The translations under genes were made by a program, and so were the position numbers. Below are positions 54,190 to 63,166 of a stretch of 64,000 bases of DNA, in pieces. Position 1 is the stretch's first letter. The number at the start of each line of letters is the position of its first letter. The stretch is from Ktedonobacter sp. SOSP1-85. GTDB lineage: Bacteria > Chloroflexota > Ktedonobacteria > Ktedonobacterales > Ktedonobacteraceae. A model generated the notes under the pieces. It was given only the letters and a program-made list of their open reading frames with translations, made no database searches and was not told where the DNA came from. The DNA lies in NCBI RefSeq assembly GCF_016587415.1, contig NZ_BNJI01000001.1, positions 5,495,501-5,559,500 on the forward strand, written 5' to 3'.

Positions 54190-55164
54190 TTATGCCTCCA
54201 TAGTTTGGGCAAGAAGATGGAGAGGCTTTAGCTGTGCAATATCACGTAGGGAGACGATAATTTCTTGCACTCCAGCCTCTTCGTAAGAAGCAAGACGTTG
54301 CCGGATGGTTTCGGGACTTCCCAATAAACCTCGTGAGCGAATATGATCGAGCGAGACCTTGCTGGGAGTACTCTGGAACGATGTGATAGCTGCGGCATCA
54401 GTCTCTCCTAGGCAGCCATTTACATAAATAGTTCGGCGAATGTCGTTGTAGTCGCGTCCAATGTCTTCACAATATTGCCTGATCAGAGCAAATTTGCGCT
54501 TCATTTCCTCTGGATCCGGGTGAGTGAAGTTGCAAGCGTCCCCATAGCGGGCCACGAGCTTCAGCGTTACTTGTTCCCCTTTCCCACCGATAAGAAGAGG
54601 AATATGAGGTTGCTGAACGCCCTTCGGTTGATTGATAGCACCGCGGATGTGGTAATAGTTTCCCTCGAAGGATGCTTCTTGCTCTATCCACATTGCCTTG
54701 ATGATCTGAAGCGCTTCTTTGAGCTGACGCAGGCGGGTGGCAGTATCGGGAAAAGGATATCCATATGCCACATACTCCGGCTCGTGCCAGCCTGCACCTA
54801 GACCCACATCAAGCCTCCCGTGACTGAGCACATCAACAGTGCTTGCCATTTTTGCCAGCAGAGCAGGGTGGCGAAAGTTGTTGCAGGTGACCAATTGGCC
54901 TATACGGATGTGTTTCGTGTCACGAGCGAGAGCCGCGGTACTCATCCAGGTCTCGAAGATCATTTTCTCATTCGGTTGAGGAGATGAAGTTGACTGGAGA
55001 TGCTCAAAGAGCCAAACTGACGCAAACCCTAAAGCCTCGGCCTCCTGAGCTACACCGGTCATCGTTTCATAGGCTTCGACGGGATCTATCTGTCTTGTTT
55101 CCCACTCCTGGGGAAGCATAACACCTATTTTCAATGCGTCATACACTCCTTTCGTAACAGTCAC
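54190..55164 (-). CDS. LLM-class (luciferase-like, F420/FMN) oxidoreductase
   Basis: 324 residues. The TIM-barrel pattern is clear: LKIGVMLPQEW, ALGFASVWLFEHL, RIGQLVTCNNFRHPALLAKM, STVDVLSHGRLDVGLGAGWHE, YGYPFPDTATRLRQLKEAL, IPLLIGGKGEQVTLKLVARY and FTHPDPEEMKRKF. The family uses F420 or FMN for hydride transfer or oxygenation; the substrate is unknown. It converges with the HTH-TPR gene 54 bp away. The ~230 bp beyond its start (55165-55394) shows no gene. Confidence 0.93.
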   Translation of the reverse strand: MTVTKGVYDALKIGVMLPQEWETRQIDPVEAYETMTGVAQEAEALGFASVWLFEHLQSTSSPQPNEKMIFETWMSTAALARDTKHIRIGQLVTCNNFRHPALLAKMASTVDVLSHGRLDVGLGAGWHEPEYVAYGYPFPDTATRLRQLKEALQIIKAMWIEQEASFEGNYYHIRGAINQPKGVQQPHIPLLIGGKGEQVTLKLVARYGDACNFTHPDPEEMKRKFALIRQYCEDIGRDYNDIRRTIYVNGCLGETDAAAITSFQSTPSKVSLDHIRSRGLLGSPETIRQRLASYEEAGVQEIIVSLRDIAQLKPLHLLAQTMEA

Positions 55165-55394
55165 AATGCCTACACAATAATGTAACCCATCACATAGTGA
55201 TGATAGGCTTCTCTGTACTTAAACTTATGCTCTACCCCTGCAACTCTTCCTTTGCGGCAAACCCAATCCGCCACATCCATATGCTTGGTTTGTGTTTCGT
55301 GGCAACGTAAGGTAGCCACTTTCTTTTCAAACATACCACTCATATCAGCCCAATGGTTCAGATGATCCGTTGAAAAGCTAAAATTTTAGTGTCT

Positions 55395-57473
55395 CTATTC
55401 TCCGATATTCCAATAGCGCTCCTCAAAGCCTTGCATGAGTGGGGAGGTGCTGCTTTTGGGGGTGATGACCAGGAGGGCGCGCATGGCGCGGGTCATGCCG
55501 ACGAAGATAGTACGTCGTTCGAGTGAGAGGTATTCTTCGCGTTCTTCATCGCTGGGAGAGTTGGGTATGCTGGTATGCCAGGTGCTCTCCAGAAATCCGG
55601 CCAGGGCTACGATGGGAAACTCCAGGCCCTTGGCGGAGCGCAGGGTGATGACTTTGATGCAGCCGCGTTTGAGGTCAAGCTCCTGCCCCGTCATAAAGTT
55701 AGCCTCCAGACCCTGCTGGGTGAGGGCCTCGGCGATGGCACGCCCTGCTTTGATGGTGGGGCATAGGACGGCGCAGGCCCCTGAACTCATGCGGTAGGCG
55801 CTGCGGGCCTGGCGGAAGAAGCTGACGAGAAGCTGGAGCTGTTGATCCTGGTTCAGCACGTGGCGCATGATGGGCTGGGGACCATTGTTGACGTAGACGC
55901 GCTCTTCGTTCTCAGTGTCCAGCGCGCCCTCGGCTAGGTAATTCTGCGCCGCCTCGCCAATTTCACGTGTCGAGCGGTAGTTGGCGTGCAGGATGGCAGT
56001 ACGGCCCTGGAATCGGAGGTCTTTATGCACATCGCTCCAGTTGAATCCGCTGCCATAGATGGATTGGTTGGCGTCGGCGGTAATGAAGATGCGGTTGGAT
56101 TGCTTGCAGAGTTGTACCAGGAGGCGCAGGGAACTGGGATCGAGGTCCTGGGCTTCGTCGACGATGACTGCATCATAGAGCTGGGTGTAGGCGCCCTGTG
56201 CGACATAGGCTTCGGCCATGGCCCTGGCCTGACGCCAGGTGATTTTGCCCTGTTGGGCGAGAAGCTGCTGAAAGGTCTCATAGACGCTCCAGACGGCGCG
56301 GCGCTGAAGGGCGGCGAGGCGTAGCTTGCGACCGGGACGAGATGCGGCCAGATAGTCTTTAAGTGTATGGATCTGCCGGGCCACAATGACCTGGTTGATC
56401 TCCTGTAACAGGTAGTCCAGGCTCATCTGCTCAATGGCCTGCTTCTGACTCTGTTTCTGCTGTTCGCTGCCATCAAAGCGGGTTTGCTGGATGGCCTGGC
56501 GTAGCAGGGAGTAGACTTCGCCATCGTTGAGAATATGTGGCCCGCTGCCAATCTGGTTCAATAATTTGATGGCGACTCTGTCGGCGGTCTGCACTTCGAC
56601 ATAGCGAATATCCTCGCCCAGGAGCTGCTCCAGCAGCTGAATGGAGGAGTTGATAAGGGCATTGGTGTAGGTGGTGAAGAGTACACGTATATCGGTGCGC
56701 CCCTGCTTGCGCAGCTCAGCGATCAAGGCGCGGACACGGTAGAGGGCGATGGTGCTCTTCCCGGTACCGGGCAGACCCTTGAGGAGCGTTGGCCCGGTCG
56801 CTTTCAGGCCCCAGTTGACGTATTTCTCCTGCTCGGGCGAGAGCTTGAGCAGGAAGCTGATCAGCTCGCCCTCTTTGAAGCGTAGGAGGTCATCAAGGTG
56901 CTGAACTTGCAGATCTGGCTGCTGCATGACCTGGTTAAGAGGGCGGGGAAACATATATTCCAGTAATTTGTCGAGCACGGCAGGAGGCACTCCTGGGCAA
57001 TCAAGCAGGTCATCCTCGTTTTGTACGTGTAGGAGGCGGGGAAAATATTCTTTTGCGATCTGCAAGCGCGTCAACAGCTCTTCGGTAATGGGCTCGGGAA
57101 GGCCCTTGGGCTGCGGCTCGTATGCCTGCTCCCAGGTATGGGTGTTTGGCTGGGCAAGCTGGAGTTCTGGCGCGATCCCACCCAGAAACTCTGCGTCAAT
57201 CTCCTCATCATAGGTGTCGTTGTCGCGCTTGCGCAGGGCCAGGAGGCTGATATACGGTTTCTCAAAGGTGTAGAAGATGCGATAATCTCCGCTACGAATG
57301 CGATGCAGGCGAGGATGGAGATGTTTTAACTGCTTTTTGGCTTTAGCATCTGGCGTCGGGTCCTGTTCCAGGAGCTTGATTTTTTCATGAACTTGCTGAA
57401 CCTCTTTGGGGTGAAGCGCCATCCATTCATCGCGAAAACTGGGCTTCATCGTGGTATACCAGCCATTATGCAT
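55395..57473 (-). CDS. RelE-like domain fused to UvrD/Rep-type SF1 helicase
   Basis: 692 residues. Residues ~9-85 match a RelE/ParE-fold toxin (FRDEWMALHPKEVQQVHEKI, LHRIRSGDYRIFYTFE, LLALRKRD). A linker precedes the SF1 helicase: Q-motif LSPEQEKYV, Walker A KGLPGTGKSTIALYRV (~232-247), motif II VIVDEAQDLDPSSLR, FITADANQSIYG (motif III), LHANYRSTREIG (motif IV), VITLRSAKGLEFPIV (motif V) and FVGMTRAMRALLV (motif VI). All helicase motifs are intact. It diverges from the DEAD-DUF1998 operon across a 460-bp regulatory region, suggesting one locus. Such fusions are annotated as UvrD-like helicases; the RelE part may bind RNA or ribosomes. Confidence 0.92.
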   Translation of the reverse strand: MHNGWYTTMKPSFRDEWMALHPKEVQQVHEKIKLLEQDPTPDAKAKKQLKHLHPRLHRIRSGDYRIFYTFEKPYISLLALRKRDNDTYDEEIDAEFLGGIAPELQLAQPNTHTWEQAYEPQPKGLPEPITEELLTRLQIAKEYFPRLLHVQNEDDLLDCPGVPPAVLDKLLEYMFPRPLNQVMQQPDLQVQHLDDLLRFKEGELISFLLKLSPEQEKYVNWGLKATGPTLLKGLPGTGKSTIALYRVRALIAELRKQGRTDIRVLFTTYTNALINSSIQLLEQLLGEDIRYVEVQTADRVAIKLLNQIGSGPHILNDGEVYSLLRQAIQQTRFDGSEQQKQSQKQAIEQMSLDYLLQEINQVIVARQIHTLKDYLAASRPGRKLRLAALQRRAVWSVYETFQQLLAQQGKITWRQARAMAEAYVAQGAYTQLYDAVIVDEAQDLDPSSLRLLVQLCKQSNRIFITADANQSIYGSGFNWSDVHKDLRFQGRTAILHANYRSTREIGEAAQNYLAEGALDTENEERVYVNNGPQPIMRHVLNQDQQLQLLVSFFRQARSAYRMSSGACAVLCPTIKAGRAIAEALTQQGLEANFMTGQELDLKRGCIKVITLRSAKGLEFPIVALAGFLESTWHTSIPNSPSDEEREEYLSLERRTIFVGMTRAMRALLVITPKSSTSPLMQGFEERYWNIGE

Positions 57474-57810
57474 CGTAGTGACCTCTTCATCTAATATGAT
57501 AAAGTCGCTTTTAATTTCGCGCCCTTTAATTCGCGCATATATATATTGGGGAGCCAGGGAGTAGCACTAGAAAATATCTGTCAGGCAAGAATAATACCTG
57601 AAAAAGGTGACTTTTGCAACGTAAATATATATAGAAAAATATGCGGTCAATTTTATGAGCTATGGCTATCACTGTCATTCAATGCTTGAAAAGAACAGAA
57701 GTACAGCGTATACTTGAGTAGTAGTTAATGTTGAAAGGCTAAAAACAGGTAAAAGTAATTTATCAATCGATAAATATTTTATAGGGATGGAAAAACTTTA
57801 CTTGTTTTTG
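57474..57810. other. AT-rich divergent intergenic region
   Basis: No gene. An inverted pair (AAAAACAGGTAAAAGTAA near 57741-57758 and CTTTACTTGTTTTT near 57796-57810) surrounds the palindrome TTTATC-aatc-GATAAA. Both lie just upstream of the plus-strand promoter and may form an operator. Confidence 0.5.
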
Positions 57811-57839
57811 TTGACAAAAAAGCACCAGATCTCTACAAT
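57811..57839 (+). promoter_or_regulatory. Consensus sigma-A promoter for the DEAD-DUF1998 operon
   Basis: TTGACA (57811-57816), 17 bases, TACAAT (57834-57839). A start near 57846 leaves a ~90-base leader before the helicase. Confidence 0.85.
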
Positions 57840-57937
57840 ACAGAAGCCTTGTATACGTATTTTTGATTATGTTTCTAAATTGACTTTTGTGGTTTGGGTT
57901 CTATTTCTCGTGACATGCACGTAGAAAGAATTTGGCA

Positions 57938-60900
57938 ATGATGCCTACCAGAACTATTTTTGATTTTCGTGACCAGCTGATTCAGGATTACGCCTCTTAT
58001 ATCAATAGTTTTATTCAGATACGTGACCAGGATATACAGTCTTTTGTGGAAGGGAAATTGCGGGAGGGAGTACTCTGGCCAGAACCACTGATCCAGCTCA
58101 ACCCTCTTTTTGAGCCTGGCGAATCGATTGATGAGCTTGTATCCCGTGATGTGTTGCACCGAGAGTGCGCACATATCTTTCGCAAGGGAAAATCTGAGAC
58201 GAATACTGTTGGGTCGGTGCTCCGCTTGCACCGGCACCAGTCTGAGGCCATTCGCGTAGCTCAGCAAGGTGCCAGCTATGTTCTGACTACGGGAACAGGT
58301 TCAGGTAAGAGCCTCTCCTATATTATTCCTATCGTTGATCATGTCTTACGTCACGGGAGCGGGAAGGGCATCAAGGCCATCGTTGTCTATCCCATGAACG
58401 CTCTGGCCAATAGTCAGTTGAAAGAGCTGGAAAAGTTCTTGCAGCATGGATATGCGAATGGCACAAGCCCGGTGACCTTCGCGCGCTATACCGGCCAGGA
58501 GTCTGATGAAACTCGTCAGCAGATCATTGCGCAACCACCTGATATCCTCTTAACGAACTATGTGATGCTGGAGTTGATCCTGACCCGCTCGGTCGAGCGT
58601 CCTCTGATTTCTGCCCCCAATCTGCAATTCCTGGTCCTGGACGAGTTGCACACCTACCGTGGCCGCCAGGGATCGGATGTCGCGCTCCTGGTGCGCCGCG
58701 TACGTGATCGCCTGGCGGCTGACGAACTGCAGTGCATTGGTACGTCTGCGACCCTGGCCGGGGCTGGAAGTTATGAGGAGCAGCAAGCCGAGGTCGCACA
58801 TATGGCCTCGCAGATCTTTGGCACCTCGGTCAAACCAGAGCACATCATTGGTGAGACACTTGTGCCTACCACACAAGCGCTTGAGTATGATGCGCAGTCC
58901 TTGCAGCGCCTGACGCAGCGGGTGCTGGATAGCGCGTATCAGCCACCAAAGGACTACCAGAGCTTTATCCAGGACCCTCTCTCCGGCTGGATTGAGAACA
59001 CCTTTGGCATCACTGAGCGCGCAGGCCGTTATGTACGTACAGTTCCTAAGAGTATCAAAGGGGAGCACGGGGCCGCAGAGGCGCTGAGCACACTGACCGG
59101 GGTACCTCTTGAACGCTGTATTGAAGTGATTCAACAGACCTTGCTCGCGGGCTATGAGTGCGAGCCACATCCAGAGACTGGACGCCCTCCCTTCGCTTTC
59201 CGCCTGCACCAGTTTATCAGCAAGGGTGATACCCTCTACGCCTCGCTGGCGTCCAGGCGCCATCTGACCCTACAGCGCCAGCAGTTTGTGCCTGGCAATC
59301 GCCAGGCGGCGCATGTGCTCCTCCCACTCGTCTTCTGTCGCGAATGTGGACAGGAGTATTACTGTGTACGCGTGAAAGAGGGGCACTTTATTCCACGGGA
59401 GCTCAATGATCAGCTCGATGAAGAGGGCCAGGCGGGATTTATCTATGCTAGTCAGGATCATGCCTGGCCGCTGGGTGGAGAAGAACTGCTGGAGCGCCTG
59501 CCGGAAGACTGGCTTGAAGAGGGGAAGACGGGCGTGCGTGTGAAGAGCGGCCGCAAGAAGGACCTGCCCCAGCCTATGCGTGTGCGTCCTGATGGCACGT
59601 TTAAGGAGAGCAGCGATACCTCTGCGAGCGATGAAGAAATGGCCTGCCATTTTGTTCCCGCACCCTTTCGCTTCTGCCTGCATTGTGGCGTCACCTACGG
59701 TTCGCGCCAGTCGGGCGACTTCTCCAAACTGGCCTCACTCAGCTCGGAGGGACGCAGTACTGCGACCACCATCCTCAGCCTCTCGACCATTCGCCATCTG
59801 CGCGAGGATCCTCAGCGCACCCTGCCCGCCAAAATGCTGAGTTTTACCGACAATCGCCAGGACGCCTCACTCCAGGCGGGTCACTTCAACGACTTTATTG
59901 AAGTGGGCGTGCTGCGAGCTGCGCTCTACCAGGCGGCACAGCAGCGCGGCAGCGAAGGCCTTCAGCATGATGAGCTGACGCAGAAGGTCTTCGAGGCACT
60001 CTCACTGCCACTGGATCGCTATGCCAGCGATCCGAGCGTCAAATACCAGGCCTTGAACGATACGAAGCAGGCCCTGCGCCAGGTGCTTGGCTATCACCTT
60101 TATCGCGATCTAAAGCGCGGGTGGCGTATCACCTCACCCAACCTGGAACAGTGTGGTCTGCTCAAGATTCACTATCGTTCGCTTGAGGATGTATGCCAGG
60201 ACGAAGAGGTGTGGAGCAATGGTCATAGCGCCTTGAGTACAGCTACCCCACAGACACGCGAAAAGGTAGCCCGGGTCCTGCTCGATTATATGCGCCGTGA
60301 GCTGGCGATCAAGGTTGATTACCTGGAGCCGGAATTTCAGGAGCGATTACAGCAGAAGAGCAATCAATTCCTGGTGGCTCCCTGGGCGCTGGATGAGAAT
60401 GAAACAAAGGTCCATGCCTCGATTCTCTTCCCACGGTCAGCAGGGAACAAGGATTACGGCGGGAATGTCTTCCTTACCGCGCGTGGTGGCTTCGGCCAAT
60501 ATCTCCGGCGCAAGAAGACGTTTAGCGACTTTCATGAGAAGCTGCGCCTTGAGGACACTGACCAGATTATTTGTGAGTTGCTAGAGGGCCTGCGCGTAGC
60601 TGGCCTGGTCGAGCGGGTAGTAGAGCCGCGCTCGAAAGGCCCGAAACGCGAGAAAGATGATGTGCCTGGCTACCAGTTGCCGGCCTCGGCGATGACCTGG
60701 CTGGCAGGAGATGGGACACAGGCCTTCTATGATCCCATTCGCGTGCCGCGAGAGTCGAACGAGGGGCATGGAACCAATCCCTTCTTCGTGGCGTTCTATC
60801 GCGAGACCGCGGCCAAGCTTGAGGACATTCGCGCTTATGAGCATACGGCCCAGGTGCCCTATGATTTGCGCCTGAAACGTGAGGAGGACTTCCGGGAAAA

Positions 60901-63166
60901 TAAGATTCCTATTCTCTACTGTTCGCCAACCATGGAGCTGGGCGTCGATATCTCGGAGCTGAACGTGGTCAATATGCGCAATGCTCCGCCAACTCCCGCC
61001 AACTATGCGCAGCGCAGTGGTCGAGCCGGGCGTAGCGGCCAGCCCGCGCTGGTCTTTACCTACTGCTCAACAGGCAGCCCGCACGATCAGTACTTCTTCA
61101 AACGCCCAGAGAACATGGTTGCGGGCGCGGTGACGCCTCCACGCCTTGACCTGGCGAACGAGGACCTGGTGCGCGCGCATATCCATGCTATCTGGCTGAC
61201 CGAGACCGGGCTGAGCCTGAAGCGTTCGGTCAAAGATCTGCTGGATGTTTCAGGCGAAAATCCCTCGCTTGCATTGCTGGATGAGGTAAGAGATAGTATC
61301 GAAGACCTCTCGGCGAAGAAACGTGCGCGCAAGAGAGCGGCGAGCATTCTTGCGACCCTGCGTGAGGCGCTGAGCGGCGTGGCATGGTACAAAGAGGATG
61401 AGTGGCTGGAGCACGTACTTGACCAGGTGGTAAAACGCTTCGACGAGACGTGTAACCGTTGGCGCACACTCTATAATGCGGCGCTGGACCAGGCACGCAA
61501 GCAGAGCGATATCATGTTGGATGCCTCACGGAGCCAGTTTGACAAGGACCAGGCCAAGCGCCTGCGGGCAGAGGCCGAGTCGCAGCTGGCGCTGCTGACG
61601 GACGTATCGAGCCTGGAACAGTCGGATTTCTACAGCTACCGCTATTTCGCGACCGAGGGCTTCTTGCCGGGCTATAACTTCCCGCGCCTGCCCCTCTCGG
61701 CGTATATTCCCGGGCGGCGCGTGCGGCAGCAGGCTCGCGATGAGTATCTCTCGCGCCCGCGCTTCCTGGCCATCTCAGAGTTTGGTCCGCGTGCCATCGT
61801 CTATCATGAGGGGTCGCGCTACCTGATCAACCGCGTGATCCTTTCCATGAGCGAGAGTGAGAATCTGACCACGAGTGGTGTCAAGCAGTGTGAGCACTGT
61901 GGCTATCTGCATCCGTTGCAGGATGGTCTGGGCATGGATGTCTGTGAGCACTGTGGTGCGCAGCTTCCCATTCCCTTGCGCAACCTCTTCCGCCTACAAA
62001 ACGTCGCGACCCAGCGGCGTGAGAAGATCAATTCCGACGAGGAGGAACGTATGCGCCTGGGATATGAGATCCGCACCGCGGTGCGTTTCTCTCAGCATGA
62101 AGGCACCTCCTCGGCTTGTGTGGGTCATGTAAAGCCCATTGGCAAGGCGGACGACGGTGAAGAGGGCGAGGCTCTGGCGAAACTGACTTATAGCCATTCC
62201 GCGACGCTCTGGCGCATCAATCTGGGCTGGATGCGGCGCAAAGAGAAGAGCCAGCATGGCTTTGTGCTAGACCTCGAGCGCGGCTACTGGGCCAAGAGCG
62301 AGCAAGCGGTCGACGAGCCAGATGATCCCATGTCGCCCCGTACGGCGCGTGTGATTCCATACGTGGAGGATAGTCGGAACTGTCTACTCTTCGAGCCTGT
62401 CGTGCCGCAAAAGGCCAGGGTCATGGCCTCGCTCCAGGCGGCGCTTAAGAGTGCTATCCAGGTGCGCTACCAGCTTGAGGACAATGAGCTGGCGGCTGAA
62501 CCATTGCCAGATGAGAAGAACCGCCGCTCACTCCTCTTCTACGAGTCTGCCGAGGGCGGGGCTGGCGTACTCAATCGCTTGCTTGAGGAGCCGAATGCGA
62601 TGCGTGAGATTGCTCGCGAGGCGCTGCGGCTCTGCCACTTCGATCCAGATACAGGCGAGGACTTGCGGCGCGCCCCGCGCGCTCAAGAGGACTGCGAGGC
62701 GGCCTGCTATGATTGCCTGCTCTCGTACTATAACCAGCGCGATCACCTCTTGCTGGATCGCTTCGCGATTCTCCCCTTCCTCTTCCAGTTGGCTCAGTCG
62801 CAAGTAGCGGCCTCGCCTACGGCTAACCCACGTTCGGAGCACCTGGAGCAACTCTTGCGCCAGGCGGGTTCTGACCTGGAGCGAGAATGGCTCTACTTCC
62901 TGGAGAACCGGGGCGCAAGCCTGCCATCGCATGCCCAGAAGCTGCTCGAGTCCTGTGGTACCCGCCCGGATTTCCTCTACGACGAGGAGATGATCGCGGT
63001 CTATATCGATGGTCCACACCATATGTATCCCGAGCGCCGGGCACGTGATACCCAGGTGACGGAGTGCCTGGAGGATCTGGGCTACTTCGTGATTCGCTTC
63101 ACACACCACGATGATTGGGCGGCCATCGTCGCTCAATATCCAAATATCTTTGGGGGACAGGCATGA
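57938..63166 (+). CDS. DEAD/DEAH helicase-DUF1998-nuclease giant protein
   Basis: 1,742 residues from ATG 57938. Residues ~95-300: SF2 helicase with VLTTGTGSGKSLSYIIP (Walker A), LVLDELHTYRGRQGSD (motif II) and GTSATLAG (motif III). Later come FTDNRQDAS, LYCSPTMELGVDISELN and NYAQRSGRAGRSGQP (motif VI, ~1030). Zinc-type cysteines CEHCGYLHP and CEHCGAQLP lie at ~1317-1340. Residues ~1490-1600 are DUF1998 (YESAEGGAGVLNRLLEE, CEAACYDCLLSYYNQ). The C-terminus (~1640-1740: DLEREWLYFLE, RPDFLYDEEMIAVYIDGPHH, LGYFVIRF) resembles a Vsr/DUF559-like PD-(D/E)xK nuclease. DUF1998 helicases include MrfA and DISARM components. The stop overlaps the next ATG (ATGA). Confidence 0.92.
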   Translation: MMPTRTIFDFRDQLIQDYASYINSFIQIRDQDIQSFVEGKLREGVLWPEPLIQLNPLFEPGESIDELVSRDVLHRECAHIFRKGKSETNTVGSVLRLHRHQSEAIRVAQQGASYVLTTGTGSGKSLSYIIPIVDHVLRHGSGKGIKAIVVYPMNALANSQLKELEKFLQHGYANGTSPVTFARYTGQESDETRQQIIAQPPDILLTNYVMLELILTRSVERPLISAPNLQFLVLDELHTYRGRQGSDVALLVRRVRDRLAADELQCIGTSATLAGAGSYEEQQAEVAHMASQIFGTSVKPEHIIGETLVPTTQALEYDAQSLQRLTQRVLDSAYQPPKDYQSFIQDPLSGWIENTFGITERAGRYVRTVPKSIKGEHGAAEALSTLTGVPLERCIEVIQQTLLAGYECEPHPETGRPPFAFRLHQFISKGDTLYASLASRRHLTLQRQQFVPGNRQAAHVLLPLVFCRECGQEYYCVRVKEGHFIPRELNDQLDEEGQAGFIYASQDHAWPLGGEELLERLPEDWLEEGKTGVRVKSGRKKDLPQPMRVRPDGTFKESSDTSASDEEMACHFVPAPFRFCLHCGVTYGSRQSGDFSKLASLSSEGRSTATTILSLSTIRHLREDPQRTLPAKMLSFTDNRQDASLQAGHFNDFIEVGVLRAALYQAAQQRGSEGLQHDELTQKVFEALSLPLDRYASDPSVKYQALNDTKQALRQVLGYHLYRDLKRGWRITSPNLEQCGLLKIHYRSLEDVCQDEEVWSNGHSALSTATPQTREKVARVLLDYMRRELAIKVDYLEPEFQERLQQKSNQFLVAPWALDENETKVHASILFPRSAGNKDYGGNVFLTARGGFGQYLRRKKTFSDFHEKLRLEDTDQIICELLEGLRVAGLVERVVEPRSKGPKREKDDVPGYQLPASAMTWLAGDGTQAFYDPIRVPRESNEGHGTNPFFVAFYRETAAKLEDIRAYEHTAQVPYDLRLKREEDFRENKIPILYCSPTMELGVDISELNVVNMRNAPPTPANYAQRSGRAGRSGQPALVFTYCSTGSPHDQYFFKRPENMVAGAVTPPRLDLANEDLVRAHIHAIWLTETGLSLKRSVKDLLDVSGENPSLALLDEVRDSIEDLSAKKRARKRAASILATLREALSGVAWYKEDEWLEHVLDQVVKRFDETCNRWRTLYNAALDQARKQSDIMLDASRSQFDKDQAKRLRAEAESQLALLTDVSSLEQSDFYSYRYFATEGFLPGYNFPRLPLSAYIPGRRVRQQARDEYLSRPRFLAISEFGPRAIVYHEGSRYLINRVILSMSESENLTTSGVKQCEHCGYLHPLQDGLGMDVCEHCGAQLPIPLRNLFRLQNVATQRREKINSDEEERMRLGYEIRTAVRFSQHEGTSSACVGHVKPIGKADDGEEGEALAKLTYSHSATLWRINLGWMRRKEKSQHGFVLDLERGYWAKSEQAVDEPDDPMSPRTARVIPYVEDSRNCLLFEPVVPQKARVMASLQAALKSAIQVRYQLEDNELAAEPLPDEKNRRSLLFYESAEGGAGVLNRLLEEPNAMREIAREALRLCHFDPDTGEDLRRAPRAQEDCEAACYDCLLSYYNQRDHLLLDRFAILPFLFQLAQSQVAASPTANPRSEHLEQLLRQAGSDLEREWLYFLENRGASLPSHAQKLLESCGTRPDFLYDEEMIAVYIDGPHHMYPERRARDTQVTECLEDLGYFVIRFTHHDDWAAIVAQYPNIFGGQA

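Noticed and set aside
58550..59263. 237-codon minus-strand frame inside the DEAD-DUF1998 gene
   Set aside because: Antisense shadow; no homology or start signal.
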